Origin: UBA2730 sp022793235 | GTDB taxonomy: Bacteria; Bacillota_I; Bacilli_A; RF39; UBA660 | Assembly: GCA_949745755.1 (NCBI GenBank) | Contig: CATJZL010000066.1 | Span: 1-43,083, forward strand | Reading direction: 5' to 3' | Length of the DNA: 43,083 nt | Translations under genes and position numbers: made by a program | Notes under the pieces: generated by a model | What the model saw: the letters and a program-made list of their open reading frames with translations, nothing else | Databases searched by the model: none | Told to the model about the DNA's origin: nothing | Part shown: positions 23,811-32,455 of the stretch, in pieces | Position numbering within the stretch: the stretch's first letter is position 1 | Layout: every line of letters begins with the position of its first letter

Positions 23811-26800
23811 ATGATAGTTAGATTAATAAAGCGAACCAAAATATATAATTTTCCTTTGCCAACAACAATATCTGGAACCTTTTGGATAACAGATATGGAT
23901 GGATTAGGAAATACAAAAAACCTAATAAGTATAGAAGCAAAAGATGATTTATGGTTTTTAAAAAGTAACTTTGATGCCAAAATCATATCCAATAATAAAG
24001 AATTAGACTCTGTAATTTTAAAAGAGTATAATTTATATTTTATTAGAATAAATAATGAAAATGACTATATCCTATTATATTGTTCTCCCTCTATTGATCA
24101 ATACAATATTAGATTAAAAGTAAATACCCAAGGAACAATTTTAATAGGTAACAACAAAGATGCTCAAATAAATTATAATTATCCATTAGTATCAAAAAAG
24201 CATGCGATATTAACATATAATGAAAATACATGGTATATACAAGATTTAAATAGTAACTATGGTACCTATGTGAACAATGAATTAGTAATGCAAAAAAGAC
24301 TTTATCATGGGGATATTGTTTTTATAATGGGATTAAAGATAATTGTACTTGGAAATACAATTATAATAAACAACATAGGAGACTTAATCAAAATAGACAA
24401 TAGATTATTTTCGGCCATAAGTCCAATAGTACAACCTATTATAAATGAAGATAACATTTTAGAAGAAAATATAGAACTGTATAAAGAAGAAGATTACTTT
24501 TTTAGGTCTCCTAGATTTAAGGCAGGTATTGAACCTGTAGAAATTATCATTGATCCACCCCCATCCAAGGAAAAGGTGGATACCACCCCACTACTTTATG
24601 TAATAGGGCCAATGATTAGTATGGGAATGGTTTCTTTGATGATGGGATACTCATCTATATCAAACGTGATTTCGGGAGAAAAGGATATTTATTCTGCACT
24701 ACCAAATATAATTATGTGTATAGCTATGCTCCTAACAATGATTTTTTGGCCATTACTAAATAAAAGTTATCAAAAAAAGCAATCTCTAAAAAGAGAAAAT
24801 CTTCGCCAAGAAAAATACAGAGAATACATCAATGAAAAAAGAAATACAATTCATAATGAAATGGAAAAAGAACGTCAAGTACTCTTGGAAAATTACCTAC
24901 CCTTAGAAGAATGTTACAATATTATTATGAATAGAAAAAGATCACTTTGGGAAAGAGAAATTGATCAAAACGACTTTCTAGATTTAAGATTGGGACTTGG
25001 AAGTACAACTTTTAAAGGAATAGTAAAATATCCAGAAGAGCGATTTTCATTAGAAGATGATAACCTAAGAAATTTAGTATTTGATCTAGGAAAAGAATCA
25101 AAAGAATTAGAAAATGTTCCAATTAATTTATCCTTCACTAAAAACAATATTTCTGCAATTATAGGAGATGGAAAACAAAAAACATATTTTATTAATGGGT
25201 TAATTTTACAACTAATTACATTTCACAGCTATAATGATTTAAAAATAGTAGTTTTTACAAATAAAAGAAACGAAAGTAAATGGGAATACTTAAAATCTCT
25301 CCCTCATATTTGGAATAATTCAAAAACAGTTAGATATTTCGCCACAAACTATGATGAAGCAAAAGAACTATCGCTAAATTTAGAACAAGTATTTCAATCT
25401 AGAAAAAGTAATAATACAAATAATGATTATATAAAAAATACAAGAGATTATACTAATTTTCAACCTTATTATTTCATTATAATTGATGACTTTAAAGCAG
25501 TTCGAGAACTAGAAATAATAAAAGACATCTGTAATGAAAAAACAAATATTGGTTTTACTCTTACAATAATAAATAATAGACTTACAAATTTACCAAATGA
25601 ATGTCACACTTTTATCAGTATAGGAGATAAAAAATCTGGTGTATTTGAAAATGAACTAGTTTCAAATAAGCAAAAGGAATTTATTGCAGACTATAATTTA
25701 AATATAGATATGTACCAATGTATAAAACGTCTAGCAAATATTCCAATTGAAATAGAAAAAGAAAATAGTAGTTTGCCTACCATGTTAAGCTTCCTAGAAA
25801 TGTATGATGTAGGAAGAATTGAACAATTAAATATTATAGAAAAATGGAAAAATAGTAATGCCACAAAAAGTCTACAAGCACCAATTGGGATAGATAAAAA
25901 TAGAGAACTATTTAAATTAGATTTACATGAAAAAGCGCATGGACCCCATGGATTGATAGCAGGAATGACAGGATCTGGAAAAAGTGAATTAATAATCACC
26001 TACATCTTATCTATGGCAATTAACTATACCCCAAATGAAGTAAATTTCATCCTTATAGACTATAAAGGAGGCGGACTTGCAGGTGCTTTTGAAAATAAAG
26101 AAGCAGGTATAAAGTTACCCCATCTAGCAGGTACAATTACAAACTTAGATACAATAGAAATGAAAAGAAGCCTGGCCTCCATTCAAAGTGAGTTAAGAAG
26201 AAGACAAAGAATATTTAATGAAGCAAGAGATACCCTAAGCGAAAGCACAATTGACATTTACAAATACCAAACTTTATTTAGAGAAAATTTAGTAAAAATT
26301 CCAGTACCCCATTTGTTAATCATATCAGACGAGTTTGCAGAACTAAAAGATCAACAGCCAGACTTTATGGATGAACTAATTTCTACAGCACGTATAGGAA
26401 GAAGCTTAGGTGTACACCTAATATTATCTACCCAGAAACCAGCAGGAGTAGTAAATGATCAAATTTGGTCAAACTCGAAATTTAGAATTTGCCTAAAAGT
26501 ACAAGATAAATCAGATAGTATGGATATGATTAAATGTGCAGATGCAGCCGCTCTTAAAGAAACAGGAAGATTTTATTTACAAGTAGGATATAATGAATTA
26601 TTTGCATTAGGGCAGTCCGCTTTTTCGGGAGCAAAATACTATCCAATGGAAAAAAGATATAAAAAAATTGACGAAAGAATAGAATTTATTGATTCAGTTG
26701 GAAATGTAATAAATAGTATTGATAGTGCAAATAGAAAAATTACAATAAAAGCAGAAGGAGAAGAAATAACAAGCTTAGTAAGATATATTTCTAAACTAGC

Positions 26801-28430
26801 ACAAGAAGAAAATCTATCTACAAAAAAATTGTGGCTAGATAAAATACCAGAGTATATCTATATAGAAGAGTTAAAAGAAAAATACAACTATATTGCTCAA
26901 GAAAATAATATCAATCCAATAGTCGGAGAATATGACGATCCAAATAACCAATATCAAGGATTACTAACACTCCCTATATCAAAAGATGGAAACACTTGTA
27001 TTTATGGCTCAGCAGGAACAGGAAAAGAATTAATGATTTCAACAATTATTTATTCAACAATTACAAATCACTCTCCTAAAGAAGTAAATTTTTATTTATT
27101 AGATTTTGGAGCAGAAACCCTAAGAGCTTTTAAGGAAGCACCTCAAATAGGAGAAGTAATTTTTAGTAATGAAGAAGAAAAAATAGCAAATCTATACAAA
27201 TTCTTACAACAAGAATTAGAAAAAAGAAAGAAACTACTAGTAGACTATAATGGAGATTTTAATTTTTATCTAAATCACAGTGGACAAAAATTGCCATTAA
27301 TAATTGTAATAGTGAATAATTATGATGCATATGGAGAAATATACGAAACCTATGAAGATATTTTTAGCACACTAACAAGAGAAGGTGCAAAATATGGAAT
27401 CACTTTTATCATAAGTGCTGCGACTACTACATCCATAAGATATAAATTAAGACAAAACTTCAAACAAAGTTTAGTACTACAATTTAATGATGTATCAGAC
27501 TATACCTCAATACTTGGAAATATACACAAAAAATATCCATCTAAAATATATGGTAGAGGATTAATTCGCCAAGAAGATGTATATGAATTTCAAACTGCAT
27601 ATCCATATAAAAAAGAAAGAATGTTTGAATATTTAAAAACAATAAGTAAAAAATTAGCAGAGATATTTGAAGAAAAAGCTAAAAAAATTCCTACATTACC
27701 AAAGAATATCACACATACATTAGTAAGAAATGCTCTAAACAATTTAAAAACGATACCAGTAGGAATAGAAAAGGAAAGCTTGCAAATTGCAAGTATAGAT
27801 TGCCTAACAAATTATAATTATATTATATCAGGAAATGATCTATCTATATATATGCACTTTATAAATAATCTATATAAATCATTTTCATTTATAGATGAAA
27901 GAAAAGTCATCATAATTGATACATTAGACATAATTCAAGATGTATTAAACAACACCCTATTAGTAAATCAAGATTTTAATATAATTATCAAGAAATTAAA
28001 TGAAGATATAAAAAATCAAGTCAATATATATAAAATAAATAACTACCAAAATAATACATTACAGGACAAAGACAAAGTAACAGTAATGATACTAGGAATA
28101 GAAAATTTATTATCTAAACTAGATACAGATACAAAAAGTGAATTTACAACAAACATTATTGATGCAAAAAATTTAAATACATATAACTTTGTTATAATTG
28201 AATCATCAGAAAAATTAAAAAATATGGCTTACGAAAATTGGTACAAAAAAACAATAGACCCATCTAATGGATTGTGGCTTGGAAGTGGCGTATTAGACCA
28301 ATATACAATAAAATTAGCAATATCCCCTCGAACATTAAGGCAAGAGTTAAAACAAGGTTTTGCAGTCTTAGTAGTCAAAGGAAGACCATTTATAATTAAA
28401 TTACTAGAAGGAGAAATAGAAAATGAATAA
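23811..28430 (+). CDS. essC: T7SS FtsK/SpoIIIE-type ATPase EssC
   Basis: Membrane-anchored motor of Firmicutes type VII secretion. 1539 aa, close to the family length. In order: an FHA-like region (1-95); a second FHA domain (about 100-185, with VSKKHAILTYNENTWYIQDL and NYGTYVNN); two membrane helices near 261-283 and 293-316; a coiled region; then three ATPase-like domains. The first has an intact Walker A GMTGSGKSE (718-726) and Walker B LLIISDEFAEL. The second has GSAGTGKE (about 1066) and a Walker B reading IIVIVNNYDAY, so it lacks the acidic residue. The third (about 1330-1539) has no P-loop. The reduced catalytic capacity of domains 2 and 3 is seen in other EssC proteins. Confidence 0.93.
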   Translation: MIVRLIKRTKIYNFPLPTTISGTFWITDMDGLGNTKNLISIEAKDDLWFLKSNFDAKIISNNKELDSVILKEYNLYFIRINNENDYILLYCSPSIDQYNIRLKVNTQGTILIGNNKDAQINYNYPLVSKKHAILTYNENTWYIQDLNSNYGTYVNNELVMQKRLYHGDIVFIMGLKIIVLGNTIIINNIGDLIKIDNRLFSAISPIVQPIINEDNILEENIELYKEEDYFFRSPRFKAGIEPVEIIIDPPPSKEKVDTTPLLYVIGPMISMGMVSLMMGYSSISNVISGEKDIYSALPNIIMCIAMLLTMIFWPLLNKSYQKKQSLKRENLRQEKYREYINEKRNTIHNEMEKERQVLLENYLPLEECYNIIMNRKRSLWEREIDQNDFLDLRLGLGSTTFKGIVKYPEERFSLEDDNLRNLVFDLGKESKELENVPINLSFTKNNISAIIGDGKQKTYFINGLILQLITFHSYNDLKIVVFTNKRNESKWEYLKSLPHIWNNSKTVRYFATNYDEAKELSLNLEQVFQSRKSNNTNNDYIKNTRDYTNFQPYYFIIIDDFKAVRELEIIKDICNEKTNIGFTLTIINNRLTNLPNECHTFISIGDKKSGVFENELVSNKQKEFIADYNLNIDMYQCIKRLANIPIEIEKENSSLPTMLSFLEMYDVGRIEQLNIIEKWKNSNATKSLQAPIGIDKNRELFKLDLHEKAHGPHGLIAGMTGSGKSELIITYILSMAINYTPNEVNFILIDYKGGGLAGAFENKEAGIKLPHLAGTITNLDTIEMKRSLASIQSELRRRQRIFNEARDTLSESTIDIYKYQTLFRENLVKIPVPHLLIISDEFAELKDQQPDFMDELISTARIGRSLGVHLILSTQKPAGVVNDQIWSNSKFRICLKVQDKSDSMDMIKCADAAALKETGRFYLQVGYNELFALGQSAFSGAKYYPMEKRYKKIDERIEFIDSVGNVINSIDSANRKITIKAEGEEITSLVRYISKLAQEENLSTKKLWLDKIPEYIYIEELKEKYNYIAQENNINPIVGEYDDPNNQYQGLLTLPISKDGNTCIYGSAGTGKELMISTIIYSTITNHSPKEVNFYLLDFGAETLRAFKEAPQIGEVIFSNEEEKIANLYKFLQQELEKRKKLLVDYNGDFNFYLNHSGQKLPLIIVIVNNYDAYGEIYETYEDIFSTLTREGAKYGITFIISAATTTSIRYKLRQNFKQSLVLQFNDVSDYTSILGNIHKKYPSKIYGRGLIRQEDVYEFQTAYPYKKERMFEYLKTISKKLAEIFEEKAKKIPTLPKNITHTLVRNALNNLKTIPVGIEKESLQIASIDCLTNYNYIISGNDLSIYMHFINNLYKSFSFIDERKVIIIDTLDIIQDVLNNTLLVNQDFNIIIKKLNEDIKNQVNIYKINNYQNNTLQDKDKVTVMILGIENLLSKLDTDTKSEFTTNIIDAKNLNTYNFVIIESSEKLKNMAYENWYKKTIDPSNGLWLGSGVLDQYTIKLAISPRTLRQELKQGFAVLVVKGRPFIIKLLEGEIENE

Positions 28431-28683
28431 CAACAATAAGATACTAATAGAAATCTATCTCCCAACTTTTGAAAAAAGATATGATGTATTTATTCCAATC
28501 AATAAAAGAGTAGGAACAATAAAACAATTAATAGAAAAATTATTAATAGAAATGTCAGATATTACTTATAAAATCACAGAAGGAACCAATCTTTATAGTA
28601 AAGATACTGGAAATATTTATGATGTACAAATGTTGATAAAAGATACAGATATAAAAAATGGTTCAAAACTAGTTTTAATATAA
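28423..28683 (+). CDS. esaB: YukD/EsaB-like ubiquitin-fold T7SS protein
   Basis: 86 aa. Beta-grasp pattern: IEIYLPTFEKRYDVFIPINK, a helix (GTIKQLIEKLLIEM), and NGSKLVLI at the C-terminus where family members end. YukD/EsaB proteins are small cytosolic T7SS components without a conjugation-competent Gly-Gly tail, and none is present here. Overlaps essC by 8 bases and has AAGGAG upstream, so the two are translated together. Confidence 0.78.
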   Translation: MNNNNKILIEIYLPTFEKRYDVFIPINKRVGTIKQLIEKLLIEMSDITYKITEGTNLYSKDTGNIYDVQMLIKDTDIKNGSKLVLI

Positions 28684-28691
28684 GGAGAAAT

Positions 28692-28901
28692 ATGGAAAAT
28701 TTACAACTATATATAAGTGAAATAGACACAATTTATACATGCTTAGATAGATTAGAAACCTTATGTCCTAACAAAGATAACTTAAACTTTATTAATAATT
28801 TAAAAGAATATCAGGAAGAAACAATTAATTATAAAAAGAACATAGAAATAGAATTAATAAAGGAAATGCAAGTTCAAAAACAAAGGTTGGAGGCAGAATA
28901 A
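28692..28901 (+). CDS. Small helical protein in the T7SS operon
   Basis: 69 aa, not recognised. Two helices are predicted by eye around a turn at CPNKDN, with an acidic-Lys-rich C-terminal coiled-coil-like segment (KKNIEIELIKEMQVQKQRLE). It has neither a WxG nor a YxxxD/E export signal, so it is not an ordinary WXG100 substrate. TAAGGAGAAAT supplies a good ribosome binding site; its stop directly abuts the next ATG. Could be a divergent substrate, chaperone or accessory protein. Confidence 0.7.
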   Translation: MENLQLYISEIDTIYTCLDRLETLCPNKDNLNFINNLKEYQEETINYKKNIEIELIKEMQVQKQRLEAE

Positions 28902-29141
28902 ATGATAGGAAATATTACTTATGAAGACTATCAAAAAATCATAGTAATTTTAGAAAACTCAAATAACAATTTAAAAAAAATCATAGAGTATTATACCAAA
29001 GGAAATATAAAAGTATCATCAATGAAAATAAATAGATTTACAGAAGAGTTAGAAAATTATATAGAATATCTAAAAAGTACCTATAAAATCAATATAGATG
29101 CAGATAAAGCCTTAATAACTTTAAGAGAATTAAATAAATAA
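28902..29141 (+). CDS. Second small helical protein in the T7SS operon
   Basis: 79 aa, not recognised. Two amphipathic helices (about 6-30 and 40-60) around the turn TKGNIKVSS, similar in size to WXG100 helical hairpins but without the WxG tripeptide. Starts on the base after the previous stop, with TTGGAGG as ribosome binding site. Last gene before a strong terminator, so the operon is essC-esaB-69aa-79aa. Confidence 0.7.
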   Translation: MIGNITYEDYQKIIVILENSNNNLKKIIEYYTKGNIKVSSMKINRFTEELENYIEYLKSTYKINIDADKALITLRELNK

Positions 29142-29142
29142 T

Positions 29143-29210
29143 AAAAAGAACAAAATGAACCATTCTAAATACAAAATAGATTTAGAATAAGATTCTATTA
29201 TGTTCTTTTT
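29143..29210. terminator. Bidirectional terminator after the T7SS operon
   Basis: Outer stem AAAAAGAACA (29143-29152) and TGTTCTTTTT (29201-29210), enclosing an inner perfect 9-bp stem ATTCTAAAT (29162-29170) and ATTTAGAAT (29180-29188). T tracts are available on both strands. It separates the convergent SpoIID-like gene. Confidence 0.8.
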
Positions 29211-29212
29211 TA

Positions 29213-30265
29213 TTATACATATTTTTTTACAATACATTTTGGAAAATAATAATCCAGTATTTGTAAACAGCTACAACCACTATTAGCAAGCTCAGAGCTA
29301 CCACTAATAGAAAGACCAAACCCACTACCACATCCTCTAGTAATAAATTTAACGCTATTATCATTAATTAAAACAGTCATATCACAAGAAGTTAATCCTA
29401 AGGATTGGCTAAACTCCTCACCAGAAAAAAACTTAGAACCAATTTGTAATTTACGAACGCGATTACCAGAAGTAAGTTCCATTATTTTGAAACTTTTAAA
29501 TTCATCCTTTTTTATATGAAGTAAATTCTCTAGCTTTTTATAGGTAAATTCTCGAATATTAATATATTTAGGAGAAAGTAAATCCCATAAACTATAACGT
29601 TTCTCTAAATATGGATATCGACTATCCTCCTCAGTAAAACCATTATTTACAAGATGAATAAATGGAAGTATATACTGATTATTATAAGTAATAAAAAAAC
29701 AATCTGTATCACGAATCGCATTCTCTAATTTTTTGTACATATCTTCATAATTATCAATAAACAGTAATTTATAATAAGAAGCATCCTTATACGTTGCAAA
29801 TAAGTCATGATCTGAAATAAATCCATCTACTTCCATTTTATAATAAGCATAAGTCCTATATAAAATAGAAAGAGCCTTTATAACTTCCTCAGGATAATGA
29901 TAACAATTATTATGAAACAACACACCAAGCAAATAATCTCTCAAAGTAATAGAATAATCCATTCCGTCTCTTCTTAATGTAACCAAATAGTTAACATTAA
30001 AATAATCACTTTTATCATCAAGAACTTCTATATTGATATCCTTATTCTTAATATTAATATTTTTAACAATAATTCCATCTACAACAATAAAAACATCGTC
30101 CCCATCATAATCAATATTACGAGTCTTAATATAATCTTTAACCTTATTTTCAAGAGTAGTAGCATCACCTTCACCAAGTTCCAGAGAAGCTTCTTCATTC
30201 ATAGTAAGATATAAGTATAAAGCCTGATTACCATTTTGATTTACAATTTCATATCTATAAAACAT
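29213..30265 (-). CDS. SpoIID/LytB-domain protein
   Basis: 350 aa. The region ITLRDYLLGVL, then EEVIKALSILYRTYAYYK with the conserved Glu, and the C-terminal GSGFGLSISGSSELANSGCS match the SpoIID amidase-enhancer/lytic transglycosylase domain that strips or modifies peptidoglycan. The N-terminal ~110 residues are family-unknown. There is no obvious signal peptide, unlike typical SpoIID. ATG 30265 was chosen because AGGTGA lies 5 nt upstream; an in-frame TTG at 30280 lies before that site. No other sporulation gene is visible, so a vegetative wall role is possible. Confidence 0.75.
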   Translation of the reverse strand: MFYRYEIVNQNGNQALYLYLTMNEEASLELGEGDATTLENKVKDYIKTRNIDYDGDDVFIVVDGIIVKNINIKNKDINIEVLDDKSDYFNVNYLVTLRRDGMDYSITLRDYLLGVLFHNNCYHYPEEVIKALSILYRTYAYYKMEVDGFISDHDLFATYKDASYYKLLFIDNYEDMYKKLENAIRDTDCFFITYNNQYILPFIHLVNNGFTEEDSRYPYLEKRYSLWDLLSPKYINIREFTYKKLENLLHIKKDEFKSFKIMELTSGNRVRKLQIGSKFFSGEEFSQSLGLTSCDMTVLINDNSVKFITRGCGSGFGLSISGSSELANSGCSCLQILDYYFPKCIVKKYV

Positions 30266-30315
30266 ATTATCACCTAACAATAGTATGGTAAATATTTTTA
30301 TAGATATACAAGAAA

Positions 30316-31293
30316 CTAAAATTCAAATTTTTTATATTTTATTTTTTTACTACAATCAAGACCAGTTAAATAACTTTTATTAGAAAAAACAGTATCAAGT
30401 AAAATATCTTCACTATCAAAAAACAAATTAACCTTATAAATGATAGAGACTGCCTCTTCTAAAGCATCATTATATAGATCAAAAAAACTTTTTGTACTCT
30501 GAATAGATAAATCAATAGGATTATACCAAGTCTGATGAAGAAGATTTAAATAATTGGTATTATCTGGCATATAATGATAAGATAAACAAGAAAACTTAAA
30601 TGTAGAACGACTAGTAAATAAATCAATAATTTTATAACAAAACTTTTTAATTCCTAAAGAATCATATCGATATTTAAAAAGAAAGGATTTCATTTGCCTT
30701 AAAGATTGGTAATAAATAGTAGACATATCATCTATAGAAAAGACAGCAGAAAAAGAATGATCAATAACCTCATCTAAAGAAGTAGAAAAAGGACTTAAAT
30801 CAAAACAATACTTATCAGTTCTAAAATGAAAAGGTTGTGTATTATGCATTTTCTCTTTAATAATAATATTATCAAGATAAGTTTCCATATAGGCATGACC
30901 ACAATTATATTTATAAGAATTGATATCATTTTTATCCATTTCACCAGTTTTATAAATAACAAATGGGTGAACAATACTATCTAATACATAATGACAAACA
31001 AAGCCATATAAAAAAGAAAGAACTTCACTACAATTATAAAGTTGATTATCCTTTATATAATGACACATATATAGGAAAAAGTCCTGTGATTTATGTGTAT
31101 GGAAATAATATTGAAAATCTCGTATATTTTTACCTCTCTTAAAATTTTCTATATTATAAAACATGAAAGGATCAGTGTTTTGACCAAACATTCTAAATTT
31201 TACCAAATCACAAGAATCTATTGTTCTATGAAAATCTTTTATTTTTTTATAAACCTCCATACAAAAATAAGCATGACAAACAGTAGCAGGCAT
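30316..31293 (-). CDS. Zinc-dependent phospholipase C-like protein
   Basis: 325 aa. The N-terminus MPATVCHAYFCMEVYKKI, then GFVCHYVLDSIVHPFVIY and CGHAYMETYLD give the spaced His/Asp ligands of the zinc-dependent phospholipase C/S1-P1 nuclease-like fold (as in the PF00882 group). No signal peptide, so it is probably cytosolic; the substrate is unknown. Strong GAGGAGAT ribosome binding site. Same strand as the SpoIID-like gene 50 nt downstream, so probably one transcript. Confidence 0.75.
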   Translation of the reverse strand: MPATVCHAYFCMEVYKKIKDFHRTIDSCDLVKFRMFGQNTDPFMFYNIENFKRGKNIRDFQYYFHTHKSQDFFLYMCHYIKDNQLYNCSEVLSFLYGFVCHYVLDSIVHPFVIYKTGEMDKNDINSYKYNCGHAYMETYLDNIIIKEKMHNTQPFHFRTDKYCFDLSPFSTSLDEVIDHSFSAVFSIDDMSTIYYQSLRQMKSFLFKYRYDSLGIKKFCYKIIDLFTSRSTFKFSCLSYHYMPDNTNYLNLLHQTWYNPIDLSIQSTKSFFDLYNDALEEAVSIIYKVNLFFDSEDILLDTVFSNKSYLTGLDCSKKIKYKKFEF

Positions 31294-31332
31294 ATTTTCA
31301 TCTCCTCATTAAAAAATATGATAACAAATATT

Positions 31333-31341
31333 ATTATAACA
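31333..31341 (-). promoter_or_regulatory. Extended -10 promoter for the PLC-spoIID-like pair
   Basis: On the minus strand TGTTATAAT lies 40 nt before the start codon; the -35 region (around TTGTTT) is poorly spaced. Confidence 0.45.
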
Positions 31342-31607
31342 AAACTTTAATAGAAACAAGAATATATTTTATAACTATTCCCAAAATACAGGGGAACAGT
31401 ACCTAAACTAACTAAGTATTCCTATATTAATTGAACTATTTTTCAAGTTATAAGTAAATGATTTTATCTCATCAATTAAGACCTGCCAATAACTTTAAGA
31501 AAAAAACAGTTTAAGTAATTGTTATATATAAAGCTGAGTACACATAAATTATGTATTTTCAAAAAACTTACAATTTAAGCTTTTTAATCAATAATTTTCA
31601 CAAAATA
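31342..31607. other. AT-rich divergent intergenic region
   Basis: Contains the two divergent promoter zones only. No reading frame, structured RNA or repeat was recognised. Confidence 0.5.
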
Positions 31608-31636
31608 TTCACATATCTATCATATTATGTTATAAT
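31608..31636 (+). promoter_or_regulatory. Promoter of the SmpA/BLIP-like lipoprotein
   Basis: TTCACA (31608-31613), 17-bp spacer, TATAAT (31631-31636). ATG is 34 nt downstream. Confidence 0.75.
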
Positions 31637-31669
31637 AAGAAATGAATTTAAGTGGTAGGAGGAAATTTA

Positions 31670-32251
31670 ATGAAAAAAAGAAAACTATTATTAAGTACTT
31701 TAATAGCATTAGGCTTATTAACAACAATGACTGGATGCGGACAAGACAATAAAAAAGGGAATACGAATAATGACAAAAAAACAGAAGAAAAAAATAAAAT
31801 GAAAGGAAAATGTACTGCAGTAGATTGCATGAAACAAATAGAAATTAATAGTACAATAGAACAGATTAATGAAATAACAGGAGTAGAAGGAAATTTAACA
31901 AATGAAACGAAAAAAATCTATGAATATGATCTAGGAGACGAAGATAAAATTATTGTAGAATATGGATCAAGTGAAGTAGCAACAATAAAAGCAGAGTTTA
32001 CAAGAAGTAAAATAGCAGATAAAAATGTAGATTTATCAAAATCAGAAGAATTGAAAGCAAAAGTAAACGCTGGAATAAATTATGAACAATTTAAAGCAGA
32101 AATAGGAAATGTAGAAGGAATAATTGTTGAAAAATCAGAAGACAATACAAGATATATGTGGGTATCTAAAAAAGGTGGCTACATAAGAGCAAACTTTAGA
32201 AATAGAGACAATATCTGTACCTTCTTTACAGGAATGACAGATAGAAAATAA
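31670..32251 (+). CDS. Lipoprotein with tandem SmpA/BLIP-like repeats
   Basis: 193 aa. Signal peptide MKKRKLLLSTLIALGLLTT with lipobox MTGC, a charged linker rich in Asn/Lys/Glu, then two similar alpha-beta units (from CMKQIEINSTIEQINEITG and from LKAKVNAGINYEQFKAEIG). This resembles the SmpA/BLIP-like (DUF3862-type) lipoproteins common in Firmicutes; function unknown. ATG 31670 follows GGTAGGAGGAAAT; an in-frame GTG at 31652 lies before that site. Own promoter and terminator. Confidence 0.78.
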   Translation: MKKRKLLLSTLIALGLLTTMTGCGQDNKKGNTNNDKKTEEKNKMKGKCTAVDCMKQIEINSTIEQINEITGVEGNLTNETKKIYEYDLGDEDKIIVEYGSSEVATIKAEFTRSKIADKNVDLSKSEELKAKVNAGINYEQFKAEIGNVEGIIVEKSEDNTRYMWVSKKGGYIRANFRNRDNICTFFTGMTDRK

Positions 32252-32258
32252 AAAAATC

Positions 32259-32297
32259 AAAAACTATAAGCAAAAACATTTGCTTGTAGTTTTTTTA
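32259..32297 (+). terminator. Terminator of the lipoprotein gene
   Basis: Stem of about 15 bp (AAACTATAAGCAAA with TTTGCTTGTAGTTT, one G-T pair), 4-5 nt loop, T tract to 32297. Confidence 0.9.
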
Positions 32298-32430
32298 TAA
32301 ATAAAATAAAAGCAAATATAGAACATAAAAGAGAAGAAAAAGGAAGAAAAATATTATAATGCAGAAACTGTAAATAGGATAAATAAGCCCGATTATTCAC
32401 AAATTTTTCATAGTTGCACGAAAAAAAATA

Positions 32431-32439
32431 TGTTATAAT
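32431..32439 (+). promoter_or_regulatory. Extended -10 promoter of the Abi-htrA pair
   Basis: TGTTATAAT, with TTGCAC only 14 bp further upstream and no good -35; ATG is 17 nt downstream of the -10 box. Confidence 0.5.
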
Positions 32440-32455
32440 GATACCAGGTGAGAAA

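Noticed and set aside
28423..29141. The small essC-linked genes as ordinary WXG100 (EsxA) proteins
   Set aside because: None has a WxG motif or the C-terminal YxxxD/E signal, and the first fits the ubiquitin-fold YukD family instead.
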